DNA of 10,958 nucleotides from Bacillota bacterium (GTDB taxonomy: Bacteria > Bacillota > UBA4882 > JAAYXC01). Location of the stretch: the NCBI GenBank assembly GCA_012516115.1, contig JAAYXC010000450.1, forward strand, positions 1-10,958, read 5' to 3'. Under the pieces are notes generated by a model. The model was given only the letters and a program-made list of their open reading frames with translations, was not told the DNA's origin and searched no databases. Of the stretch, positions 5,252 to 10,958 are shown one piece after another (position 1 is the first letter of the stretch; every line of letters begins with the position of its first letter). Both the position numbers and the translations under genes were made by a program.

Positions 5252-7717
5252 TTGAAGAAGGTCACATTAAATGGAATTTGGCTCCTAACACGTATTGCCA
5301 CCGGTGAGACCTATCACGCCATGGTCCCCGGAGTCGTCCATACGGATCTCATGGCCGCCGGAGTCATCGGCGACCCGTATTGGCGCGATAACGAACGTAA
5401 ATACCTCTGGATCGGCGAGGAAGACTGGCTCTACACCAAGGAGTTCACCGTGGACGAAGACTTTCTTGTCCATCGTGCCCGGCGGCTTATCTTTGAAGGG
5501 CTCGATACCTGCGCCGACATAAGCCTTAACGGCCGCCTCCTGGGCCACACGGCGAACATGTTCCGGCGCTATGAGTTCGATGTCGCGGCAATCCTCAAGC
5601 CCGGGAGAAACGAGCTCACCGTGACCCTCGCCTCGCCCCTGCGGCGCGCAAATGAAATCGCCCGGTCCTATCCCTTCCGTATACCGTACATCGAGGGTGG
5701 ATTCTTCGCCGGCCGGACGGACCGGAACATGCTCCGCAAGTGCCAGTGCCATGCCGGTTGGGACTGGGGTCCCACCTTCCTCACGGCCGGTATCTGGCGC
5801 GACGTGGAACTTCTGGCCTACGACGAGCTCCGGATCGATTACATCAAACCCCTTCAGTTCCACGGGGACGGCCGGGTGGAGGTCCGCGTCATCGTTTACG
5901 TGGACGTGGCCCGGGCCGGCACCTATGAGTTTACCCTCTCCCTCTGCGGAGAAGTCGCCTCCCGCCGGGTGGAGCTGGCCGAAGGCAAGGGTTCGGTCGA
6001 ACTGTCGGTGGCGATCGTCTCCCCCGCCCTCTGGTGGCCGCTAGACTACGGGCTGGCGACCCTCCATGAACTCGCGGTCACAATCATGGGAGAAGACGGC
6101 CATGAGGTAGCCGTGGAACGCCGCCGGATCGGCCTCCGCCGGGTGGAACTGGTCCGGAAACCGGATGAGTACGGCGAAAGTTTCTTCTTCAAGATCAACG
6201 GGGTTCCCGTCTTCCTCAAAGGTTACAACTGGATCCCGGCCGACTGCTTCACCTCCCGGATGAACCGGAAGGTCTACGAGGAACTCATCACCGGCGCGGC
6301 CGCGGCCCACGTCAACGTCCTGCGGGTTTGGGGCGGCGGGATCTACGAAAAAGAAGACTTCTACGACCTCTGCGACGAGAAGGGGATCCTCGTCTGGCAG
6401 GACTTCATGTTCGCCTGCGCCATGTACCCTTGGGACGACGATTTCCTCGCCAACGTGGCCGCGGAGGTCGTCCACCAGCTCCGCCGGCTGGCCTGCCACC
6501 CGTGTGTCTTCCTTTTCTGCGGCAATAACGAGAACGAGGGGGCCCTGGGCTGGTTCCCGGAGACCAGGGCCAACCGAGATCGGTTCGTCGCCGGCTACCA
6601 CCAGCTCTATCTTGCGACCATCGGCCGCCTGGCCGCCCGCGAGCGGCCCGACCTTCCCTACTGGCCTTCCTCGCCCTCCAACGGCCCGGAGGAATACGGG
6701 GACCCCAACGATCTTACCCGCGGGGACGTCCACTACTGGCGGGTCTGGCACGGCGGCCGGCCTTTCACGGACTACCTGACCGTCAGACCCCGCCTCGTCT
6801 CGGAGTTCGGTTTCCAGTCCCTGCCCAGTATCGAAACCCTCCTTACAGTCATGGAACCCAGGGATGTCAACCCCTCCTCGCCGATGATGGACTATCGCCA
6901 GCGGAGCCGGAGCGGGAACAAGGCCATTATCGCCCAGATGATGGAGGAATACCGACTGCCTTCGGATTTCGCCGGTTTCGTCTATTTAAGCCAGGTCCAA
7001 CAGGCGGCGGGGATGAAACTCGCCTGCGAGCACTGGCGGCGGAGCAAACCTGTGACCATGGGTACGATCATCTGGCAGCTCAACGACATCTGGCCGGGGC
7101 CTTCCTGGTCGGCCATCGAATACGGCGGGAAGTGGAAGGTCCTCCACGCCATGACCAGGCGGTTCTTCGCCCCCCTTCTTCTCTCGCTGGCCAGGTCCGA
7201 AACCGGGGTCGAGATCTGGGGGACCAACGACCGCCGGGAACCGGCCGCCGGGGGTTTCTCCCTGGAGCTTTGGAGCTTTACGGGGGAAATCCTCCGTAGT
7301 TGGCCGGGTGCTTACGCCCTCGCCCCGGGAGAGAATAAATGTCTCTTCCAACTCTCCCGGGGCGATCTCTTGGCCGGAGAAGATCCCACCCGTGTCTTCT
7401 TGGTCCTCCGCGGCGGGGAAGAGGGCGAGTCCTCCCCGAACTGGGAATTCCTCGCGCCGGTCAAGGCCTGCCACTTGCCGCAAGCGGAGATCGCGCTTGC
7501 CACCTCCCCGGTGGGGGATGATACCGCGTTCCTGCTTCTCGCGGACCGGCCGGCCTTTTACGTATGGCTTGAGATCCCGGGCCGACGTGGGATCTTCAGC
7601 GATAACGCTTTTCTCTTGCTGCCGGGGGAGAAAAAAAGGGTCATCTTCACCCCCCGGGACGGAAAAGGACCCTTGCGCAAGGAAGAGATCCAGATCAAGC
7701 ATTTGGGAAAGACATGA
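5252..7717 (+). CDS. Glycoside hydrolase family 2, beta-mannosidase-like
   Basis: Retaining exo-glycosidase expected to release mannose from the non-reducing end of beta-manno-oligosaccharides in the cytoplasm. It has 821 residues and no signal peptide. The start is TTG (5252), after AGGAGG at 5236-5241; an ATG at 5245 is out of frame. The N-terminal jelly-roll domain shows the beta-mannosidase pattern LNGIWLL, VPGVVHTDLMAAGVI and the DNERKYLWIGEEDWLYTKEF block (residues 1-70), unlike beta-galactosidases or glucuronidases. An immunoglobulin-like domain follows (about 200-290). The TIM barrel (about 300-590) has NVLRVWGGGIYE, the acid/base Glu427 in GNNENEG and the nucleophile Glu518 in VSEFGFQSLPS, 91 residues apart as expected. 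WQLNDIWPGPSWS follows at about 608-620. The C-terminal 200 residues are less conserved beta domains. It is divergent from the LacI-type regulator and importer, which fits intracellular processing of imported sugars. Subfamily is confident. Exact substrate (mannan, glucomannan, N-glycan core) is inferred. Confidence 0.93.
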   Translation: MKKVTLNGIWLLTRIATGETYHAMVPGVVHTDLMAAGVIGDPYWRDNERKYLWIGEEDWLYTKEFTVDEDFLVHRARRLIFEGLDTCADISLNGRLLGHTANMFRRYEFDVAAILKPGRNELTVTLASPLRRANEIARSYPFRIPYIEGGFFAGRTDRNMLRKCQCHAGWDWGPTFLTAGIWRDVELLAYDELRIDYIKPLQFHGDGRVEVRVIVYVDVARAGTYEFTLSLCGEVASRRVELAEGKGSVELSVAIVSPALWWPLDYGLATLHELAVTIMGEDGHEVAVERRRIGLRRVELVRKPDEYGESFFFKINGVPVFLKGYNWIPADCFTSRMNRKVYEELITGAAAAHVNVLRVWGGGIYEKEDFYDLCDEKGILVWQDFMFACAMYPWDDDFLANVAAEVVHQLRRLACHPCVFLFCGNNENEGALGWFPETRANRDRFVAGYHQLYLATIGRLAARERPDLPYWPSSPSNGPEEYGDPNDLTRGDVHYWRVWHGGRPFTDYLTVRPRLVSEFGFQSLPSIETLLTVMEPRDVNPSSPMMDYRQRSRSGNKAIIAQMMEEYRLPSDFAGFVYLSQVQQAAGMKLACEHWRRSKPVTMGTIIWQLNDIWPGPSWSAIEYGGKWKVLHAMTRRFFAPLLLSLARSETGVEIWGTNDRREPAAGGFSLELWSFTGEILRSWPGAYALAPGENKCLFQLSRGDLLAGEDPTRVFLVLRGGEEGESSPNWEFLAPVKACHLPQAEIALATSPVGDDTAFLLLADRPAFYVWLEIPGRRGIFSDNAFLLLPGEKKRVIFTPRDGKGPLRKEEIQIKHLGKT

Positions 7718-7847
7718 GGACGTATTCGGATAAGCCGAAGGGGAGAGCCGAACGAAGGGGAACGGGGTGACCCGTCCTCCGCCGTGGCCACCCTGCGAAA
7801 GGCGAAATATCGTTCTATATCGAAGCGAAAAGGTCGAAGCCGTCCGG

Positions 7848-8072
7848 GTGAATGATACACTCAAACGCTTGTTTCTAGCCTTGGCGCTCGGTCTTGCGTT
7901 GACTTTTGTTATCGCCGGCTCCGCTTTGGCCGCTCCGAACCTTTCCGCGTTCGACGGCGGAACCATCTCCATTCCACCTATGGTTGCCTAACGTCAAGCC
8001 GGCTTCTTCAACTTACCGTCCGATTACATATATGTTCCCCAGAGGCCCCTCATCAGCCAAAACCCTCGTTAG
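7848..8072 (+). pseudogene. Signal-peptide gene fragment, probably the 5' remnant of an exported protein
   Basis: From a GTG at 7848 the frame encodes a textbook Sec signal peptide (VNDTLKRLFLA, a long Leu/Ala core, then AGSALA before APNLSAFDGG) and then stops at a TAA (7989-7991) after 47 codons. Past the stop the same frame continues with protein-like sequence, RQAGFFNLPSDYIYVPQRP, until a TAG at 8070-8072. The pattern APNLS...G...P...A...GFFNL...YI recalls the start of beta-barrel or YjbH-like exported proteins, but I cannot name the family with confidence. No good ribosome site precedes the GTG (AAAAGG is about 15 bases away). Best reading: the 5' end of a decayed gene whose body has been lost. 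Alternative: a real 47-residue secreted peptide. Confidence 0.45.
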
Positions 8073-8149
8073 AAGGACCAAAAAACGAAGATTTCTTCCC
8101 ACTCCGCGAAGGAATCGGCCTTTTTACGTCGAAAATCTGCGCATATATC

Positions 8150-8176
8150 TCGGTCGTCCCGCTTGTGACCGACCGA
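8150..8176 (+). other. Hairpin in the glnH leader just before the ribosome site
   Basis: TCGGTCG (8150-8156) and CGACCGA (8170-8176) form a perfect 7-base-pair stem with a 13-base loop, ending seven bases before AAAGGAG (8184-8190), the glnH ribosome site. It may influence translation or mRNA stability. No known riboswitch class is recognisable, and no T-run follows. Confidence 0.4.
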
Positions 8177-8200
8177 AACCGAAAAAGGAGTGGTAAACCG

Positions 8201-8944
8201 ATGAGAGTCCTGCGGGGGGCGTTTTGGGGCGTCTTATTGGTGGGCCTTGTTTTCTTTGGGGTGGGTTGCAAGGGAAAAAAGAACAACGTTTTAAAGGTGG
8301 GTTCCGATTGCACCTATCCGCCCATGGAATTCCAGGAAGGGGATGAGATCAAGGGCTTCGATATCGATCTCATCAAGGCCATCGCCGAAGAGATGGGCCG
8401 CGAGGTGGAGATCGTGAACGTAGGTTGGGACGGTATCATTCCGGGATTGATCAACGGAAACTACGATGTCCTCATCTCCGCCATGACCATCACCGAGGAA
8501 AGGCAGGCCCAAATCAATTTCTCCGACCCGTATTTTACCGCCGGACAATTGATCCTGGTCCGGGCCGATGACGATCGCATTAAAAGCGACAAAGATCTGG
8601 TGGGAAAGAAAGTAGGGGTCCAGACCGGGACCACCGGCGATATCACCGTCTCCGCCATGGAGGGGGTGACCGTGGTAAGGTTCAATACCAATCCCGATGC
8701 CGTTCAGGAACTTCGTAACGGCGGCGTGGACGCCGTGGTAGCCGATTCGACCACCCTTATGTGGGAGGCGACCAAGGACGAGAAATTGAAGCTCGTGAGT
8801 AGAACGCCTTTCTCAGAAGAGTATTACGGGATAGGAGTAAAAAAGGGCAACGACAAACTCTTAAACGAGATCAACCGGGCCCTCGCCACCATTAAGAAGA
8901 ACGGAAAATACGATGAAATCATGGAGAAATGGTTCGGAAAATGA
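8201..8944 (+). CDS. glnH: Amino-acid ABC transporter substrate-binding lipoprotein, family 3 (GlnH-like)
   Basis: Receptor for a polar amino acid, delivering it to the GlnP/GlnQ-type importer encoded next. 247 residues from the ATG at 8201, which follows AAAGGAG by ten bases; a GTG at 8165 in frame lacks a ribosome site. Residues 1-22 are a lipoprotein signal ending GVGC, so Cys23 should be lipidated and anchor the protein on the outer face of the membrane. The Gly at the -3 position of the lipobox is unusual. The mature protein follows the family-3 pattern: KVGSDCTYPPMEF, GFDIDLIKAIAEEMG, then AMTITEERQAQINFSDPYF with Arg101, the residue that grips the ligand carboxylate, and Asp182 in VVADSTT, which holds the amino group. 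FSEEYYGIGVKKG and an ending WFGK are also typical. The side-chain preference (Gln, Glu, Arg or other) cannot be read reliably, so the symbol is by family likeness. Confidence 0.9.
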   Translation: MRVLRGAFWGVLLVGLVFFGVGCKGKKNNVLKVGSDCTYPPMEFQEGDEIKGFDIDLIKAIAEEMGREVEIVNVGWDGIIPGLINGNYDVLISAMTITEERQAQINFSDPYFTAGQLILVRADDDRIKSDKDLVGKKVGVQTGTTGDITVSAMEGVTVVRFNTNPDAVQELRNGGVDAVVADSTTLMWEATKDEKLKLVSRTPFSEEYYGIGVKKGNDKLLNEINRALATIKKNGKYDEIMEKWFGK

Positions 8945-8970
8945 ATTTAGGTATAATGCCGACGCGAATT

Positions 8971-9012
8971 CGCCCGGCGGGTTCACCCCGCCGGGCGCTT
9001 CCCCGTTTTTTT
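8971..9012 (+). terminator. Strong intrinsic-terminator-like hairpin between glnH and the permease gene
   Basis: CGCCCGGCGGG (8971-8981) and CCCGCCGGGCG (8987-8997) form a perfect 11-base-pair stem with loop TTCAC, followed after eight bases by seven T (9006-9012). The distance to the T-run is longer than in an ideal terminator, so partial termination or 3'-end protection of the glnH message is likely. It lies 27 bases after the glnH stop, and the ribosome site GGGAGG (9019-9024) of the next gene follows directly. It would lower permease/ATPase output relative to the binding protein. Confidence 0.7.
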
Positions 9013-9036
9013 GATGATGGGAGGCCTTTCAGATCC

Positions 9037-9228
9037 TTGCGATTGGTGATTCTGTTTAGTCTGGTCTTCTTCCTCTTTTCGGTCCGGACGGCTACCGCCG
9101 TAGCCGTAGAGGAAACCTGGGTGGTGAGGGTGGAATCGAAACCCTCCGGCGCCCGGATCTATCTCAATGGTCGTGATACCGGGTTTACCACCCACCATCT
9201 CTTCACCGGTCTCCGGGAGGGGAATTAG
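9037..9228 (+). CDS. Signal peptide plus N-terminal half of a PEGA domain, ended by an in-frame TAG; upstream part of the permease gene
   Basis: Reading from a TTG at 9037 (GGGAGG at 9019-9024, 12 bases upstream) gives a signal peptide or first membrane helix (residues 1-24, LVILFSLVFFLFSV then TATAVAVEE). A PEGA domain follows: WVVRVESKPSGARIYLNG, then GRDTGFTT and FTGLREGN. Codon 64 is TAG (9226-9228). PEGA domains usually have Tyr or a similar residue after this Gly-x position, so one base change from TAT or TAC explains the stop. After the TAG the same frame reads RFPAKLPRR, then VIELYPGRPKEVVLTL, the normal end of a PEGA domain, and continues without interruption into the permease. An alternative start, ATG at 8941, overlaps the glnH stop as ATGA but would place the terminator hairpin inside the gene. 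As written, the product is a 63-residue exported fragment. Most likely this and the permease are, or recently were, one gene of 328 codons plus stop. Confidence 0.7.
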   Translation: MRLVILFSLVFFLFSVRTATAVAVEETWVVRVESKPSGARIYLNGRDTGFTTHHLFTGLREGN

Positions 9229-9270
9229 CGTTTCCCGGCCAAGCTCCCCCGACGTAACGACGATAGCAGG

Positions 9271-10023
9271 GTGATCGAGCTTTATCCCGGCCGTCCAAAG
9301 GAAGTCGTCCTTACCCTCTATCCCAGCCTCAAGACCTGGGATTTCCTGCACCTGATCTTCCCCCTTCTCCTTAAAGCCGCCTTGATGACATTGATTCTTA
9401 CGGTCGTCGCGGTAGGAAACGGGATCATCATCGGTACGTTCTGCGGCATCGGCCGCTTGGCCAGGAATCCATTCATCCGGTTTTTGACCGCCATCTACGT
9501 AGATTTGATAAGAGGGACACCGCTTCTCGTCCAAATTTTTATGGTCTATTTCGGTCTCCCTCCCATCATTGGCGCCATCGTCGCCAAGCTCGGCCTCGGA
9601 GATGGAAATCCTATCCATATTCCCTCTTTCCCCGCGGCCATCATGGCCCTCAGCATTAATAGCGGTGCCTATGTAACGGAGATCATAAGGGCCGGGATCC
9701 AATCGATCGACCGGGGGCAGATGGAGGCAGCGCGTTCCCTAGGGATGACCCATGCCCAGGCGATGCGCTATATCATCCTCCCCCAGGCGATGAAACGCGT
9801 CATTCCGCCCCTTTGCAATGAATTCATTGCCATGCTCAAGGATTCGTCTCTCGTTTCCACCATCGCCATGGAGGAACTGGTGAGAAAAGGCCAGATTATC
9901 GCCACCACTTACTACCGTCCGGCCGAAACCTGGTTCGCCGTGGCGGTGATCTTTCTCCTTCTAACCCTGCCTGTGACAAGACTCGTGGCCTTGCTCGAAA
10001 GGAAGTTGAAAACCGGTGATTAG
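9271..10023 (+). CDS. glnP: Amino-acid ABC transporter permease (GlnP/HisM-Q type), downstream part of a PEGA-permease fusion
   Basis: Membrane subunit of the polar amino-acid importer. From the GTG at 9271 it would be 250 residues, but its first 25 or so are the tail of the PEGA domain begun upstream (VIELYPGRPKEVVLTL). Membrane helices start at about residue 30 (FLHLIFPLLLKAALMT). Family markers: VDLIRGTPLLVQIFMVYFGLP near residues 80-100, INSGAYVTEIIRAGIQSI, and the EAA loop EAARSLGMTHAQAMRYIILP near 152-171 that contacts the ATPase. These are followed by KDSSLVSTIAMEEL. No convincing ribosome site precedes the GTG (AGCAGG abuts it), so this start is doubtful. Translation may come from read-through of the TAG at 9226-9228 or from weak restart; otherwise the TAG is an error in the sequence. 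The 3' end overlaps glnQ by eight bases. Permease identity is secure; expression as written is uncertain. Confidence 0.88.
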   Translation: MIELYPGRPKEVVLTLYPSLKTWDFLHLIFPLLLKAALMTLILTVVAVGNGIIIGTFCGIGRLARNPFIRFLTAIYVDLIRGTPLLVQIFMVYFGLPPIIGAIVAKLGLGDGNPIHIPSFPAAIMALSINSGAYVTEIIRAGIQSIDRGQMEAARSLGMTHAQAMRYIILPQAMKRVIPPLCNEFIAMLKDSSLVSTIAMEELVRKGQIIATTYYRPAETWFAVAVIFLLLTLPVTRLVALLERKLKTGD

Positions 10024-10741
10024 GGTGGAGAATCTCCATAAATATTTCGGCCGCCTTCACGTGTTGAAGGGCATCACCAATCACGTGGCCCAGGGTGAGG
10101 TGGTCTGCGTCATCGGACCCAGCGGTTCGGGGAAGAGCACTTTTCTCCGTTGTTTAAACCTCTTGGAAGAACCGAGCGCGGGCAGGATCTTCTTCGATAA
10201 CGTGGAGGTCACCGACCACCGGGCCATCGATGTGAACGAGGTCCGGATGGAGATCGGGATGGTCTTTCAGCGTTTCAACCTCTTCCCCCACCTCACCGCC
10301 TTGCAGAACATCAGTTTAGCCCCCATGCTCGTCCGCGGTCTAAGCCGTGAGGAGGCCGAAGCCCGGGCTTACGAACTCCTGGACCGGGTCGGTCTGCGGG
10401 AGAAGGCCCAAAGCTATCCGGATCAGCTCTCCGGCGGCCAGCAACAGCGGGTGGCCATCGCCCGGGCCTTGGCCATGCGGCCCAAGGCCATGCTCTTCGA
10501 CGAGCCGACCTCGGCCCTGGATCCGGAGATGATCAAAGAAGTCCTCGACGTTATGAAGATGCTGGTGGCCGAGGGCATGACCATGGTGGTGGTGACCCAT
10601 GAGATGGGCTTTGCCCGCGAGGTGGCGGATCGGGTGCTCTTCATCGACGACGGCGTGATCGTGGAGGAGGGCACTCCGGCGGAGATCTTCAACAGGCCAC
10701 GCCAGGAAAGGACCAGGGATTTCTTGAGCAAGATATTATGA
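10016..10741 (+). CDS. glnQ: Amino-acid ABC transporter ATP-binding protein (GlnQ-like)
   Basis: Cytoplasmic ATPase that powers the GlnH/GlnP-type importer. 241 residues, the usual length. Starts at GTG 10016, with AAAGGAAG ten bases upstream inside the permease gene and an eight-base overlap, implying coupled translation. All ATPase motifs are intact: Walker A GPSGSGKST (34-42, Lys40), Q-loop in GMVFQRFNLFPHLT, signature LSGGQQQR (138-145), Walker B MLFDEPTSALD with Asp162 and catalytic Glu163, and the H-loop His195 in VVVTHEMGFA. The sequence FQRFNLFPH and the ending motif typical of polar amino-acid ATPases separate it from sugar or peptide ATPases, so it is unlikely to serve the Opp-type importer on the left. 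No defects are seen, which makes the TAG in the upstream permease gene more puzzling. Confidence 0.95.
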   Translation: MIRVENLHKYFGRLHVLKGITNHVAQGEVVCVIGPSGSGKSTFLRCLNLLEEPSAGRIFFDNVEVTDHRAIDVNEVRMEIGMVFQRFNLFPHLTALQNISLAPMLVRGLSREEAEARAYELLDRVGLREKAQSYPDQLSGGQQQRVAIARALAMRPKAMLFDEPTSALDPEMIKEVLDVMKMLVAEGMTMVVVTHEMGFAREVADRVLFIDDGVIVEEGTPAEIFNRPRQERTRDFLSKIL

Positions 10742-10958
10742 GCTCCGCTGGTCCGCCCGGGGCCTTTTTCGGAACCAGTTTGTCCATCTCCTGGTGGACG
10801 CGGTAGAGCTCCGTCCCTTGGTATCTGGCCACGTAGTCGGCAAGTAGGTGTGTTCGGCAAAAAATTATTCTAAATCCGCCCGGAAGCGGACCAGGTCAAA
10901 GTCTTCGATCTTAAGTTCTTGAACAACCCCCAAAGAATTGAGTACTTCTTGACACAAC
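10689..10958 (-). pseudogene. Broken coding remnant, 3' end of an unrecognised gene
   Basis: From the right edge the minus strand reads LCQEVLNSLGVVQELKIED, then FDLVRFRADLE, and stops at TAA (10865-10867). Past the stop the same frame gives FFAEHTYL. With one base added near 10845 it switches to a second coding-like frame, LADYVARYQGTELYRVHQEM and then DKLVPKKAPGGPAEL, open to a TGA at 10689-10691 inside glnQ. Replacing the TAA by AAA (Lys) and restoring one base gives a single smooth protein-like C-terminus. Codon choice matches real genes of this window. I do not recognise the family; a transposase or helical protein tail is possible. Best reading: a decaying gene convergent with glnQ, whose start lies beyond the right edge. 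An intact gene simply ending at 10865 is the alternative. Confidence 0.45.
10750..10769 (+). terminator. Probable intrinsic terminator after glnQ
   Basis: GGTCC (10750-10754) can pair with GGGCC (10760-10764), including one G-U pair, around a five-base loop, followed at once by five T (10765-10769). It begins nine bases after the glnQ stop. The short stem makes it modest, but position and T-run fit the end of the amino-acid cassette. Confidence 0.45.

Larger units (their letters stand above)
7718..8200. other. 483-base gap between GH2 and the amino-acid cassette
   Basis: The first 60 bases after the GH2 stop hold inverted repeats: GAGGACG (7716-7722) with CGTCCTC (7773-7779), TTCGG/CCGAA (7725-7739) and ACGGG/CCCGT (7762-7775). 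None is followed by a T-run, so no clear terminator ends the GH2 transcript. Then comes the gene fragment at 7848-8072, a perfect 10-base palindrome ACATATATGT (8026-8035) and the glnH leader with its hairpin (8150-8176). I found no strong promoter for glnH. Confidence 0.5.

Noticed and set aside
6041..6751. Long minus-strand open frames inside GH2 (also 5285-5863 and 6986-7972)
   Set aside because: Antisense shadows of the GH2 gene, with compositionally biased translations and no recognisable motifs.
8109..8125. AAGG/CCTT stem followed by T residues upstream of glnH
   Set aside because: Only four base pairs with a six-base loop; too weak to call a terminator.
8165..8200. Earlier GTG start for glnH
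   Set aside because: It lacks a ribosome site and would put a charged, Arg/Lys-rich segment before the signal peptide. The ATG at 8201 has AAAGGAG at good spacing.
8952..8957. Perfect TATAAT just after the glnH stop
   Set aside because: No acceptable -35 box lies 16-18 bases upstream, and it would drive transcription straight into the terminator-like hairpin.
8941..9036. ATG at 8941 overlapping the glnH stop (ATGA) as the start of the PEGA-permease gene
   Set aside because: It would translate through the terminator-like hairpin and add about 32 residues without family character before the signal peptide. No ribosome site precedes it. Kept only as an alternative.

Overview
This window looks like a piece of a bacterial chromosome, probably from a Firmicutes-type and perhaps thermophilic organism. 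That placement is inference. It rests on strong AGGAGG-type ribosome sites, frequent TTG and GTG starts, high GC coding DNA, a GlnHPQ-type amino-acid ABC cassette with a short lipoprotein binding protein, and a LacI regulator beside an oligosaccharide importer. I saw no rRNA, tRNA, CRISPR array, complete insertion sequence or phage gene.

Left half (1-4915, minus strand): a LacI-family regulator, then a large family-5 (SBP_bac_5) binding protein, an OppB/DppB-type permease and an OppC/DppC-type permease that runs off the left edge. The spacings are 154, 93 and 11 bases. Together they look like one operon read leftwards from a promoter near 4968-4997. The transporter ATPases are not in the window. 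The OppB-type gene carries a one-base frameshift in a run of four G (851-854).

Middle (4916-7717): a 336-base divergent control region separates the regulator from a plus-strand family GH2 beta-mannosidase-like enzyme without a signal peptide. Importer, regulator and intracellular exo-glycosidase together suggest a compact locus for uptake and breakdown of beta-manno-oligosaccharides or related beta-linked oligosaccharides. The control region holds a near-identical 12-base direct repeat and several inverted repeats that could be operators.

Right half (7718-10741, plus strand): a 483-base gap contains a signal-peptide-bearing fragment that looks like the start of a dead gene. It is followed by a polar amino-acid ABC cassette: GlnH-like lipoprotein, GlnP-like permease and GlnQ-like ATPase. 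The most unusual feature is here. The permease is preceded, in the same frame, by a signal peptide and a PEGA domain, and that domain is cut by a single in-frame TAG codon (9226-9228). The domain continues normally after the TAG and runs into the permease. A strong hairpin with a T-run sits between glnH and this gene.

Right edge (10689-10958, minus strand): coding-like remnants in two frames, broken by one stop and one frameshift, convergent with glnQ. I do not recognise the protein.

The window therefore contains an intact sugar enzyme and regulator alongside two interrupted permease genes and two probable gene remnants. Sequencing or assembly error must be ruled out before reading biology into the two permease interruptions.
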